Positions 1 through 7,004 of a stretch of 9,354 nucleotides of DNA are shown piece after piece; positions within the stretch are counted from its first letter, which is position 1; every line of letters starts with the position of its first letter. The DNA comes from an uncultured Hyphomicrobiales bacterium (lineage in GTDB: Bacteria; Pseudomonadota; Alphaproteobacteria; Rhizobiales; Aestuariivirgaceae): the NCBI GenBank assembly GCA_903930095.1, contig CAIYXE010000259.1:1-9354 (forward strand). Direction: 5' to 3'. The translations under genes were made by a program, and so were the position numbers. The notes below the pieces were generated by a model. The model was not told the DNA's origin. It saw only the letters and a list, made by a program, of their open reading frames with translations, and did no database searches.

Positions 1-1
1 G

Positions 2-256
2 AGCGACCGCACCGAGGCAATCGAGGCTGTCGACTACTACTGCTTCTCGGCCGCCCGGCATGCCGCTTCGCTGATCCCGGCGCTTGGCGGTGTCGATGCC
101 ATCGCCTTCACGGGCGGCGTGGGCGAGAATGCAGGACCCGTGCGTGCCCGCATCCTGTCGCATCTGAAGTGGCTGAATGTACCTGCAGACAGGATCCACG
201 TCGTGCCCGCGAACGAGGAACTCACCATCGCGCGCAATGTGAAATCGCTGCTTTAG
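2..256 (+). CDS. ackA: Acetate kinase, C-terminal fragment (5' end outside window)
   Basis: The last 84 residues and the TAG stop of acetate kinase are present; the frame is open from base 2 and the start lies upstream of the window. Acetate kinase (ASKHA fold, cytoplasmic) interconverts acetate + ATP and acetyl phosphate + ADP. The diagnostic part is FTGGVGENAGPVRARI, the conserved C-terminal acetate kinase block that contributes to the nucleotide site (F-T-x-G-[IV]-G-E-N). It is followed by the usual ending with V-P-A-x-E-E-L-x-I-A. The gene ends 10 bp from the convergent stop codon of pta, its pathway partner. A convergent layout is less usual than an ackA-pta operon, although the pairing itself supports both calls. 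No frameshift is seen in the part present. The identification is firm; nothing can be said about the N-terminal three quarters. Confidence 0.93.
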   Translation, partial: SDRTEAIEAVDYYCFSAARHAASLIPALGGVDAIAFTGGVGENAGPVRARILSHLKWLNVPADRIHVVPANEELTIARNVKSLL

Positions 257-266
257 AAAGTTACCA

Positions 267-1169
267 TCAGCTCATCGCCAGCAGCAGCGCGCCCGTGGCC
301 ACGATGTCTTCTACCGTGGCGCCGCGCGAGAGATCGGAGACCGGGCGGGCGAAACCCTGCAGGACGGGGCCGATGGCCCGGGCGCCGCTCAGATACTGCG
401 TGAGCTTGTAGGCGATGTTGCCAGCATCGAGATCGGGGAACACCAGAACATTGGCGCGCCCGGCAACATCACCCGGATCCTTCATCTTCCTGGCGGCGAC
501 ACCCGGCGACAAAGCGGCATCGCCCTGAAGCTCGCCATCGATCAGCAAATGTGGCGCCTTTTGCCTGGCAATGCGCAGCGCTTCCACCACCTTCTCGACA
601 TCGGGATGGCTGCCGCTGCCTTTCGTGGAGAAGGAGAGCAGCGCCACGCGGGGCTCCTCGCCGAGGGTGCGCACGGCGCTCTCAGCCGAGGCTATCGCGA
701 TGTCGGCCAGTTCCGCCGCGCTGGGCTGAATGTTGACGCCGCAATCCGCGAAGACCAGCCGCCTGTCCGGCCACTGCATCAGGAAGAAGCTCGAGGGCGT
801 GTTGATTCCCTCCGCCAGCCCGACAGTCATCAGCGCCGCCTCGATGACGCGTGCCGTGGGATTTGCCGCACCAGCCAGCATGGCATCGGCCTCGCCCGCG
901 GCAACCGCCGCGCCCGCGCGGTAGAGCGGCTTCCTCAGCAGACGCTCAGCCATTGAATCACTCATCTTTTCGCGGCGCGCGCGGAGAATGGCCACATGCT
1001 GCGGCTCAACGCCTGGCACATCGCCGGCGCCGAAGACCACGGGCTCCGCAAGATCTTCAGCACGCAACAGCCGGGCTGCTTCCTGGATCCGCGCATCCTC
1101 GCCTTCTGGCATCACCAGTTTCAGCCCTCTGCCCTTGATTTTGGCCTTGGCTTCGTCAATCACGTTCAT
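267..1169 (-). CDS. pta: Phosphate acetyltransferase (phosphotransacetylase)
   Basis: A 300-aa single-domain phosphate acetyl/butyryl transferase, interconverting acetyl-CoA + Pi and acetyl phosphate + CoA in the cytoplasm. Conserved blocks are visible: [14 protein letters not shown] (residues 19-32), [19 protein letters not shown] (140-158), SFSTKGSG (179-186), [10 protein letters not shown] (211-220), and the C-terminal run [12 protein letters not shown] followed by [17 protein letters not shown] (about 244-283). Length matches the short Pta form, without the N-terminal regulatory DRTGG half of the long E. coli-type enzyme. I chose the ATG at 1169 because GGAGAGG lies 7 nt upstream on the minus strand; an in-frame ATG at 1196 has no such support and would overlap the neighbouring start. 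It is convergent with ackA and divergent from the citrate synthase gene. A phosphate butyryltransferase is the main alternative, but the neighbouring acetate kinase favours Pta. Confidence 0.93.
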   Translation of the reverse strand: MNVIDEAKAKIKGRGLKLVMPEGEDARIQEAARLLRAEDLAEPVVFGAGDVPGVEPQHVAILRARREKMSDSMAERLLRKPLYRAGAAVAAGEADAMLAGAANPTARVIEAALMTVGLAEGINTPSSFFLMQWPDRRLVFADCGVNIQPSAAELADIAIASAESAVRTLGEEPRVALLSFSTKGSGSHPDVEKVVEALRIARQKAPHLLIDGELQGDAALSPGVAARKMKDPGDVAGRANVLVFPDLDAGNIAYKLTQYLSGARAIGPVLQGFARPVSDLSRGATVEDIVATGALLLAMS

Positions 1170-1176
1170 TCGACAA

Positions 1177-1183
1177 CCTCTCC
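1177..1183 (-). promoter_or_regulatory. Shine-Dalgarno site that decides the pta start
   Basis: On the minus strand this reads GGAGAGG, 7 nt before the ATG at 1169. It selects that start over the in-frame ATG at 1196. It also lies inside the 25-bp gap between the two divergent start codons, so ribosome-binding signals occupy most of the gap and promoters for both genes must lie inside the opposite coding regions. Confidence 0.65.
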
Positions 1184-1194
1184 GGATGGCGACC

Positions 1195-2343
1195 ATGTCA
1201 GCAGAAGAAAAGATCGAAATCCACCGCGGCCTGAAGGGCGTCTATTTTGAACGCTCGGGCACCACCTTCATCGATGGCAAGGCGGGGGAACTGCGCTATC
1301 GCGGCTACTCGATCCATGATCTTGCGGAGCAATCCTCCTTCGAGGAGACGGCCTACCTGCTGCTGCACGGCGAGCTTCCGACCGCCGCACAGTTGACGGA
1401 ATTCGATGCGCGGCTCAAGGGGGCGCGCAGGCTTCCAAACGAGGTGCTCTCGATCATCAATACAATGAAGCAGGCGCACCCGATGGACGTGCTGCGCACC
1501 GCCGTCTCCGCGCTTGCCGGTTTCGAGCCTGACAGCTTCGACAACTCCATCGCGGCAACGCGCGACAAGGGTATCCGCCTCGCCGCGATGGTTCCAATGA
1601 TCGTTGCGGTTCATGAGGCAATCCGTAATGGCCGCGCGATCCCCGAGCCGGACCATTCGCTCTCGCACGCGGCGAACTTCCTGTGGATGATCACTGGCCG
1701 CAAGCCTTCGGCTCAGGCGGCACAGCTGATGGACCGCGATCTCATCCTCCATGCCGAGCATGGCAGCAACGCATCTTCCTTCACTGCGCGTGTCGTCATC
1801 GGCACCGAGGCCAACCTGCATGCGGCGATGACCGCAGCCATTGCGGCGCTCTCGGGGCCAGCCCACGGCGGCGCGGCTGAGGACGTGATGCGCATGGCGC
1901 AGGAGATCGGTACACCCGAAAATGCCGCGGCCTATGTGAAGGCCAAGCGCGCTGCGGGCGAGGCGGTGACAGGCTTTGGCCACCGCGTGTACCGCACCGA
2001 AGACCCGCGCGCACGGCACATGCGCGACGGCGTGGAGAAGCTGTCCCAGGAAATGGGAGAACCCAAGTGGTTCGCGATCCTGCAGGCCGTCGTTGACGCA
2101 ATGAAACCCTACGCGCGCTTCGGTGTGAACGTGAATGTCGATTTCTATTCAGGCGCGATCTACTACCTGAATGGAATTGCACCGGACCTGTTCGTGCCGA
2201 TCTTCGCGGTGGGACGCGTGCCCGGATGGACAGTGCAATGCATGGAGCAGTTGCAGAACAACATCCTGATTCGTCCGCTGACGCTCTATGACGGGCCCGC
2301 GGCCCGCCCCTATCTGCCAGCCGCAAACCGCCAGGATATGTGA
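1195..2343 (+). CDS. Citrate synthase family (citrate / 2-methylcitrate synthase)
   Basis: A 382-aa enzyme condensing acetyl-CoA (or propionyl-CoA) with oxaloacetate. The N-terminus has the family pattern [23 protein letters not shown] and [15 protein letters not shown]. The three catalytic residues are in place: His224 in GPAHGGA, His263 in [14 protein letters not shown], and Asp316 in NVNVDFYSG. Substrate-binding His residues lie in [15 protein letters not shown] (186-200), and the late RVPGW motif is at 341-345. Length and motifs fit the short type II dimer-like form shared by Gram-positive and archaeal citrate synthases and by PrpC-like methylcitrate synthases, rather than the long hexameric GltA. 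Acetyl- and propionyl-CoA specificity cannot be separated by eye; the adjacent Pta and AckA favour an acetyl-CoA role, and no prpB or prpD is next to it. The ATG at 1195 has a partial GGATGG 5 nt upstream. ATG 1186 is an alternative with no visible ribosome site. Confidence 0.9.
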   Translation: MSAEEKIEIHRGLKGVYFERSGTTFIDGKAGELRYRGYSIHDLAEQSSFEETAYLLLHGELPTAAQLTEFDARLKGARRLPNEVLSIINTMKQAHPMDVLRTAVSALAGFEPDSFDNSIAATRDKGIRLAAMVPMIVAVHEAIRNGRAIPEPDHSLSHAANFLWMITGRKPSAQAAQLMDRDLILHAEHGSNASSFTARVVIGTEANLHAAMTAAIAALSGPAHGGAAEDVMRMAQEIGTPENAAAYVKAKRAAGEAVTGFGHRVYRTEDPRARHMRDGVEKLSQEMGEPKWFAILQAVVDAMKPYARFGVNVNVDFYSGAIYYLNGIAPDLFVPIFAVGRVPGWTVQCMEQLQNNILIRPLTLYDGPAARPYLPAANRQDM

Positions 2344-2376
2344 AAACACATTCTCGCCCGGTCAACGCCACATTCG

Positions 2377-2407
2377 GCGGTCACGATCTCTTTTCCTGAG
2401 TGACCGC
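2377..2407. repeat. 8-bp perfect inverted repeat with 15-nt loop
   Basis: GCGGTCAC (2377-2384) and GTGACCGC (2400-2407) are exact reverse complements separated by a pyrimidine-rich 15-nt stretch. The element begins 33 bp after the citrate synthase stop. It may be a terminator stem lacking a T-run, or a dyad operator. The sequence alone does not decide. Confidence 0.55.
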
Positions 2408-2565
2408 GCGCAGAACTGCGGCACGAGGTGCGGGACGGCCGCAGACAGAAGCGCTGGCAGGGGAATGATCGTGCCCAAGGCTTTCAACTGACACCCCGCT
2501 GCCGGCAGCAGCCGGATTTGCGGGCGCATATCGGCATGACGAACCCACATGACGGCGCAGACTGA

Positions 2566-2582
2566 CCTCACAAGGCGTGAGG
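2566..2582. repeat. 6-bp hairpin upstream of the Sel1-like gene
   Basis: CCTCAC (2566-2571) and GTGAGG (2577-2582) flank a 5-nt loop (AAGGC). It ends 35 nt before the chosen start at 2618, so it would lie in the 5' leader or near the promoter. Its role is unknown. Confidence 0.4.
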
Positions 2583-2605
2583 GACCACACCCTTTTGGCA
2601 TTCGC

Positions 2606-2610
2606 AGGAG
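2606..2610 (+). promoter_or_regulatory. Shine-Dalgarno site deciding the start of the membrane-protein gene
   Basis: AGGAG lies 7 nt before the ATG at 2618 and only 1 nt before the ATG at 2612. It therefore favours 2618. The earlier in-frame ATG at 2549 has no comparable site. Confidence 0.6.
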
Positions 2611-2617
2611 CATGGAC

Positions 2618-3817
2618 ATGACGCAGAAGAGCCACCGTCCTTCCGGCCCCGAGGAGAAGAACCCGCCGCATGCCGCGGACAGCACACCCGTTTCCCGCGA
2701 GGAGCTTTTGGCCCGCTACCGCCGGCAGCGGGCCCTGCCGGATGATCCGTTTGAGCAGGGTGGCAAGCCCGTGCCGCCACCGGGCTACCGGGATCGGATC
2801 ATGTCTCAGCCGCGGCCAGCGTCAACGTTTCTGCAGCCTGAAGATACGCAGGCACCCACGCCGCCGCAGCGGATGACGCTGAGCCTGCCCCAGACCTTTG
2901 CCGTTGCCGCCGCCATGGCGATGGTGGCCGGAGCGGGCGTGGGGATTATCAATGCACATGTGTTTTCAGGTGCCGGGGCGCCGGTGACGCCGGCATCTGA
3001 CCCGGCACCGCTTCAGGCCAGCACGCTGAAGACGGTTAGCCCAGCCGTCCAGCCGGAGAAGGTGACGGTGATCACCAAGAAGCCGGTGGCCACCGCATCG
3101 CTGGAGGTGTCGGATGCCGCAGGCGAGACGAACAGCTTCATCCCCCTGGCACTGCGTGCGGAACCAGCCGAAACGGGCAGCGACATCCTGCTCAAGATTT
3201 CCGGCATCCCGGAGGGCGCCTATCTCACATCCGGACGCAAGAACGAAGACAAGATCTGGGCATTGACGCTGGCGGACCTGAAGGACCTGAAGCTCGTCAT
3301 TCCAGAGACGGAGGAAGCTGAAATCGACCTTGCCGTTGCAGCCTTCGAGCCGGAGACGGGCGAACTGGCAGCGCCCGTCAAGACCTTGACGGTTGCGCTG
3401 TCGGACGTCGTGGTTCAGCCCACATCCGCACCGCCACCCAGCCAGGCTCCGGCACTGAATTCGGCTGGCAAGACGGGTCACCCAGCGCCTATCCCGCAGC
3501 CCGAGAGCATGACGATGGCCGCGCTGCAATCATCCGAACTCTCCGCCACCAGGCTGCTGGTGACCGAGGCTGATGCGCTGCTGAAGAACGGCGACGTGCT
3601 GAAAGCGCGCCTCACTTATGAGAAGGTCTGGACCGGCGGCTCTGCGGAGGGCGCATTCGGCATGGCGAGGAGCTATGATCCCGTGGTCCTCGGCAGCCTT
3701 GCGGAGAGGAACGACAATCCGGACAAGGCGAAGGCGCTTGCGTGGTATGAGCGCGCAGCCGGTGCGGGCCACGCGGGCGCTGCCGATGCCATCGTGCGGC
3801 TCCGGCTGAAGCGATGA
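2618..3817 (+). CDS. Single-pass membrane protein with Ig-like segment and Sel1/TPR-like C-terminus, function unknown
   Basis: A 399-aa protein that I cannot name. Visible layout: a hydrophilic Pro-rich N-terminal tail (1-90) containing SREELLARYRRQRALPDDPF; one hydrophobic helix at about 92-113 (FAVAAAMAMVAGAGVGII); a Pro/Ala linker; a beta-type segment at about 172-265 with ILLKISGIPEGAYLTSG and WALTLADLKDLKL; a second Pro-rich linker (268-297); and a C-terminal helical region (300-399) with ADALLKNGDVLKARLTYEKV and KALAWYERAAGAGHAGAADA, which is Sel1/TPR-like. The middle segment resembles the repeat of large RTX-type adhesins, whose consensus I recall as GxPxGaxLsxGxxxxdgtWxLtxxdL. Type II topology, with the C-terminus in the periplasm, is inferred from the single helix. 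The gene converges on an L,D-transpeptidase gene 79 bp away, so a cell-envelope role is plausible but unproven. The start was chosen by AGGAG at 2606. Confidence 0.75.
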   Translation: MTQKSHRPSGPEEKNPPHAADSTPVSREELLARYRRQRALPDDPFEQGGKPVPPPGYRDRIMSQPRPASTFLQPEDTQAPTPPQRMTLSLPQTFAVAAAMAMVAGAGVGIINAHVFSGAGAPVTPASDPAPLQASTLKTVSPAVQPEKVTVITKKPVATASLEVSDAAGETNSFIPLALRAEPAETGSDILLKISGIPEGAYLTSGRKNEDKIWALTLADLKDLKLVIPETEEAEIDLAVAAFEPETGELAAPVKTLTVALSDVVVQPTSAPPPSQAPALNSAGKTGHPAPIPQPESMTMAALQSSELSATRLLVTEADALLKNGDVLKARLTYEKVWTGGSAEGAFGMARSYDPVVLGSLAERNDNPDKAKALAWYERAAGAGHAGAADAIVRLRLKR

Positions 3818-3896
3818 CTGAGTTCCGCAAGCGCAAGGCTTCGGCAGCCGGAATGCTGGGTGAGCATAACAGGCGTGGCCCTGGAGCGTGCCTCCG

Positions 3897-5510
3897 TCAG
3901 CTCGACGGCTTGCCGAGGAGGGCTGCTTCGAGCTTGCGGTCACGGCCGTAGACGTCCGGACGGAACTCGATGCTGCCGCCATCGCCCTCGAATGCGGTGG
4001 CGTATATCATGTGAACGGGAATGCGGTCGGGAAGAGCGACGCGCGTGGTTTTGCCGCTTGCGAAGGCTAAGTCGATCTTCTCGCGTGACCAGCCCGCAAT
4101 CTCCCCCACCAGTCGGTAGGTGAGGTCCATCGGGCGCGAAAGCCTGATGCAGCCGTGGCTGAAGGCGCGCGCCGTGGCGAGGAACTTGTCCTTCGACGGC
4201 GTATCATGGAGGTAGATGTTGTGCGGGTTGGGCAGCATGAACTTGACCTTGCCCAGCGCATTCTTCGGCCCCGGCTTCTGGCGGAAGGTGAAGGGGAAGC
4301 TGCCCGGCCCATAGGCGCCCCAGTTGATGCCGCCCCAGCTGGTGAGCTTGCCGTTCCTGAAGACCTCGAAATCAGAGGCATACGCCATGGGGTTGCGCCT
4401 GAGTTTCGGCAGCATCTCCCTCGTGGCGATGGAGTATGGCACCGTCCATGTCGGGTTGATTTCCACATATTCGAGTTCTTCCGAGAACTCCGGCGTCTGG
4501 GTGGCGACTGCACCCACAACGACATCCATCCGGTCCACCACGCCGTTGTCCTCGATCTCGGTGAGTTCGAACCCGGCGAGGTTCACCATGAAATGGTGCG
4601 GGCCCATGTTTTCCGGCATCCAGCGCCAGCGCTCCATGTTGAGCATGATCTGGCGTGCGCGGTCGGCCGGGGGGACGTTCAGCGCCATGATCGTCTGCTT
4701 GCCGATGAGGCCCTTCGCCTCCAGCCCATGGCGCATCTGGAAGCTTCTGACGGCCAGCGCGGTTTCGGAATCATAGGCCTCGCCGCCGCCGCCGCCCGGA
4801 TGATCGCCCGTCAGCGTCAGGATCTCACGGATTGCGGGTATGCGCGGGTCGCTTTCGCCGGGTTCGATGGTGTCTCCGGTGGGGATCGACGGCCACTTCA
4901 TCGTTTCGGAAACGGCGCGGTACACCGCAAGCATGCGCTTCAGTGCCTGATAATGCGGGTTCTGCGACTCGAAGCGCGCCAGGAAGGCATTCGGGTCGCT
5001 TTCCTTCTTGAGATCCGTCAGCACCCGGAGCACATCGATGGTCTTGCGGTTGCGGAACAGGCGCTTGTCCACCTTCTGCGGCGTCAGGCGCCCGATCTTC
5101 AGGTCCGCGGCATAGGCCACGAAGAAGGTGGAAAAGAACAGCTCCGCAACTGCGGCGCTTTCCGGATCATACTCCTCGATCGTGTCGCGCATCTCCATCA
5201 GCGCGTCGATGGGATAGTCACCGGGGTTCAGGCCGTCATCCGCGGCATCGGCGAGGCGCTGGAGGAAGGGCGTCATGCGCCCGGTGCCAACCCAATAGAC
5301 GGGGCCCTTGTCACGGACGTAGTGCTGGACAAGAGCCGGGCGGATGCGCTCCAGCGGCAGCGGCAGCCGCTCCGGATCCTCCAGAATGGCGGCAATCACA
5401 TTGGCGACGTCTTCCGGATCCTGCACCTTGGCGGGAGTCTGGGCATGGCCCGGCAGCGCCAGAACCACCCAGAGCACAACTGCCATCAGGAATGTCGTCA
5501 CCGTCCGCAT
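3897..5510 (-). CDS. L,D-transpeptidase, YcbB/LdtD-like, secreted
   Basis: A 537-aa periplasmic murein enzyme that would make 3-3 (meso-DAP to meso-DAP) cross-links using tetrapeptide donors. The signal peptide is MRTVTTFLMAVVLWVVLALP followed by GHA, with likely cleavage near residue 23. Next comes the YcbB-type scaffold region with DGLNPGDYPIDAL (92-104), then a peptidoglycan-binding-like domain at about 222-284 (YDSETALAVRSFQMRHGLEAKGLIG, shown as 246-270 in the numbering). The YkuD catalytic domain spans about 300-505, with His435 in NIYLHDTPSK and the catalytic Cys454 in FSHGCIRLSRP. All key residues are intact and length is close to the family norm. A run of five glycines (about 239-243) sits just before the YDSET part of the binding domain. 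The start has AAAAGG on the minus strand 4 nt upstream. It lies 59 bp downstream of puuA on the same strand, with a hairpin between them, so read-through is possible but no functional link is apparent. Confidence 0.92.
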   Translation of the reverse strand: MRTVTTFLMAVVLWVVLALPGHAQTPAKVQDPEDVANVIAAILEDPERLPLPLERIRPALVQHYVRDKGPVYWVGTGRMTPFLQRLADAADDGLNPGDYPIDALMEMRDTIEEYDPESAAVAELFFSTFFVAYAADLKIGRLTPQKVDKRLFRNRKTIDVLRVLTDLKKESDPNAFLARFESQNPHYQALKRMLAVYRAVSETMKWPSIPTGDTIEPGESDPRIPAIREILTLTGDHPGGGGGEAYDSETALAVRSFQMRHGLEAKGLIGKQTIMALNVPPADRARQIMLNMERWRWMPENMGPHHFMVNLAGFELTEIEDNGVVDRMDVVVGAVATQTPEFSEELEYVEINPTWTVPYSIATREMLPKLRRNPMAYASDFEVFRNGKLTSWGGINWGAYGPGSFPFTFRQKPGPKNALGKVKFMLPNPHNIYLHDTPSKDKFLATARAFSHGCIRLSRPMDLTYRLVGEIAGWSREKIDLAFASGKTTRVALPDRIPVHMIYATAFEGDGGSIEFRPDVYGRDRKLEAALLGKPSS

Positions 5511-5545
5511 GTCGCCTTTTCCCGTTCCGACTCAGCCATCACCAT

Positions 5546-5564
5546 AGCGGCATGCACGGCCGCT
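5546..5564 (-). terminator. Hairpin just after puuA, possible weak terminator
   Basis: AGCGGC (5546-5551) and GCCGCT (5559-5564) are perfect complements around a 7-nt loop, starting 5 nt after the puuA stop codon on the minus strand. No T-run follows on the minus strand, so it is at best an incomplete intrinsic terminator. It may instead protect the mRNA 3' end. It separates puuA from the downstream transpeptidase gene. Confidence 0.35.
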
Positions 5565-5569
5565 TGTCC

Positions 5570-6919
5570 TCACACGTTCAACAACAGGTATTCGCGTTCC
5601 CATGAACTGATGACGCGCCTGTAGTTCTGCATCTCCTCATACTTCACATCGTTGTAGGCCTCGCAGAACTTCTCGCCCAGGACCTGCTTCAACGCCTTGG
5701 TATAGTTCAGCTTGTCCAGGCTCTCATCAAGGCTGATCGGAAGCGTGTGGGCGTAGCGATAGGCCGACCCTTCCACCGGATCCGATGGCTTGGTGCGCTC
5801 CACCATGCCGAGATAGCCGCAGGCGAGAGAGGCCGCGAAGGCCAGATAGGGGTTGGCGTCCGCCCCCGGCACGCGGTTTTCCACGCGCGTGTTGCCCGCA
5901 TCGGAAGAGGGCACGCGAAGGGATACGGTGCGGTTGTCGACCGCCCAGTGGACGTTGGTGGGCGCATCCGAATCAGGCACCAGCCGGCGATAGGAGTTGA
6001 CGTTGGGCGCAAACAGGGAGAGCGCCGCGGCCAGATAGCGCTGGAGCCCGCCGATGTGGTTGAGGAACAGCTTCGACTGGGCGCCGTCCTTGCTGGCGAA
6101 GATGTTCTTGCCGGTCTTCACGTCCATCACCGACTGGTGAATGTGCATGGAAGAGCCCGGCTCATTCTCATGCGGCTTGGCCATGAAGGTGGCGTACATG
6201 TCATGCTTCAGCGCCGCCTGCCGCACCGTGCGCTTGAACAGGAACACCTGGTCGGCGAGTTCCAGCGGGTCGCCGTGATTGAAGTTGATCTCGAGCTGGG
6301 CGGGGCCGCTCTCATGGCTCAGCGTATCGACGTCGAGTTCCTGCGCTTCGCAGAAGTCGTAGATGTCCTCGACGATCGGGTCGAAGTCGTTGGCAGCGTC
6401 GATGCCATAGGCCTGGCCACCCGGCTCCTTGCGGCCCGAGCGCCCCACGGCGGCATCGAGCGGATAGTCGGGATCGAGGTTCTTCTTCACCAAATAAAAC
6501 TCGAGCTCCGGCGCCACCACCGGCCGCCAGCCCTTCTCCTTGTAAGCCTGCAGCACGCGCTTCAGCACGTGCCGGGGCGAGATTTCCACGGGCTCGTCGT
6601 CAAGGTGGAATGCATCGCAGATCACTTGCGCCGTCGGCTCCGCATACCAGGGCACGAAGCGGATCGTATCTACATCAGGCTTCATGTAGATGTCGATCGC
6701 GCTGTCGCTCACCGCGCGCGTGTCCTGGACGTAGCGGCCATTGATGGTGAGCGTGAACACTTCTTCAGGTATGCGCAGGCCGCGCGAGCGGTTGCCTGAC
6801 AAAAATTTCTTCGGAGGAAGGATCTTGCCACGCGCCGTGCCGTTCATATCAGCCACCAGGCACTCAACCTCGCTGATCTTGCGATCGTGCAGCCATTCCT
6901 CAAATCTTGATTGGGTCAT
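5570..6919 (-). CDS. puuA: Gamma-glutamylputrescine synthetase (glutamine synthetase family, PuuA-like)
   Basis: A 449-aa glutamine-synthetase-family ligase. In the Puu route this enzyme uses ATP to join glutamate to putrescine, giving gamma-glutamylputrescine. The N-terminal beta-grasp domain contains VECLVADMNGTARGKILP (18-35). The catalytic domain has metal-binding glutamates E138 and E140 in APELEFYLV, E203 and E210 in SHESGPAQLEIN, and His259 in GSSMHIHQS. The late motif NTRVENRVPGADANPYLA (343-360) holds the Arg residues used for glutamate binding. The adenylylation motif NLYDLP of housekeeping GlnA is absent, as expected for a PuuA-type enzyme not controlled by GlnE. Divergence from a PuuB-like oxidase and closeness to an agmatinase support putrescine as the amine. 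Another amine or polyamine substrate cannot be ruled out from sequence. The start at 6919 has TGGAA 6 nt upstream; the leader is in the 85-bp shared spacer. Confidence 0.86.
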   Translation of the reverse strand: MTQSRFEEWLHDRKISEVECLVADMNGTARGKILPPKKFLSGNRSRGLRIPEEVFTLTINGRYVQDTRAVSDSAIDIYMKPDVDTIRFVPWYAEPTAQVICDAFHLDDEPVEISPRHVLKRVLQAYKEKGWRPVVAPELEFYLVKKNLDPDYPLDAAVGRSGRKEPGGQAYGIDAANDFDPIVEDIYDFCEAQELDVDTLSHESGPAQLEINFNHGDPLELADQVFLFKRTVRQAALKHDMYATFMAKPHENEPGSSMHIHQSVMDVKTGKNIFASKDGAQSKLFLNHIGGLQRYLAAALSLFAPNVNSYRRLVPDSDAPTNVHWAVDNRTVSLRVPSSDAGNTRVENRVPGADANPYLAFAASLACGYLGMVERTKPSDPVEGSAYRYAHTLPISLDESLDKLNYTKALKQVLGEKFCEAYNDVKYEEMQNYRRVISSWEREYLLLNV

Positions 6920-7004
6920 GATATTCCAAGGTATTGTTGAAACATCCGCAATCTAGCCCGGAAGCTTGACCAAACAAAAGGGGGGCAGCTAAAGCTTTCT
7001 GACC
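6920..7004. promoter_or_regulatory. Divergent puuA/puuB control region
   Basis: This 85-bp spacer must carry the promoters of both genes unless they reach into coding sequence. Plausible but weak core elements are present. For puuA (minus strand), TTGTTT (6972-6977) and TAGATT (6950-6955) are separated by 16 bp. For puuB (plus strand), TTGACC (6966-6971) lies upstream of a poor AT-rich -10 near 6989-6995. Two AAGCTT cores at 6962-6967 and 6992-6997, exactly 30 bp apart, are each followed by GACC and may be regulator sites. The only G-rich tract (6980-6985) is 19 nt before the puuB ATG, too far for a normal ribosome site. Confidence 0.45.

Larger units (their letters stand above)
2344..2617. 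other. Spacer between citrate synthase and membrane-protein genes
   Basis: There is no convincing gene in these 274 bp. The open frames crossing it are extensions or shadows of flanking genes and match no family I recognise. It contains three notable symmetric elements: an 8-bp inverted repeat at 2377-2407, a 12-bp palindrome at 2498-2509, and a 6-bp hairpin at 2566-2582. It probably holds the end signal of the citrate synthase transcript and the promoter of the downstream gene, but I see no clear -35/-10 pair. Confidence 0.5.

Noticed and set aside
988..1194. Extended N-terminus for citrate synthase (in-frame ATG at 988)
   Set aside because: The extension would overlap pta on the other strand, is low-complexity, and is absent from the family pattern, which begins just before IHRGLKGV.
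1198..2019. 273-codon open frame on the minus strand, opposite the citrate synthase gene
   Set aside because: Antisense shadow: the translation is Arg/His/Gly-rich and unlike any family, whereas the plus strand carries all citrate synthase catalytic motifs.
2498..2509. 12-bp palindrome GCTGCCGGCAGC
   Set aside because: It is perfect, but a GC-rich palindrome of this size is expected by chance fairly often in such DNA. It has no loop for a hairpin, so I list it only as part of the spacer.
2549..2617. Extended N-terminus for the Sel1-like membrane protein (ATG at 2549)
   Set aside because: AGGAG at 2606-2610 is correctly spaced for the ATG at 2618. The extension has no ribosome site and contains a hairpin more likely to be in the leader.
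3818..3896. Possible bidirectional terminator between the convergent membrane-protein and transpeptidase genes
   Set aside because: Only 4-bp stems can be drawn (for example GGCT/AGCC at 3837-3849) and no T-run is present, too weak to call.
4155..5624. 489-codon open frame on the plus strand, opposite the L,D-transpeptidase gene
   Set aside because: It is antisense to a gene with an intact signal peptide and catalytic motif. The translation is Arg/His-rich with no recognisable motif, which is what GC-rich codon bias produces on the opposite strand.
5747..6799. 350-codon open frame on the plus strand, opposite puuA
   Set aside because: It is fully inside a well-supported glutamine-synthetase-family gene, with no motif and no ribosome site; a codon-bias shadow.
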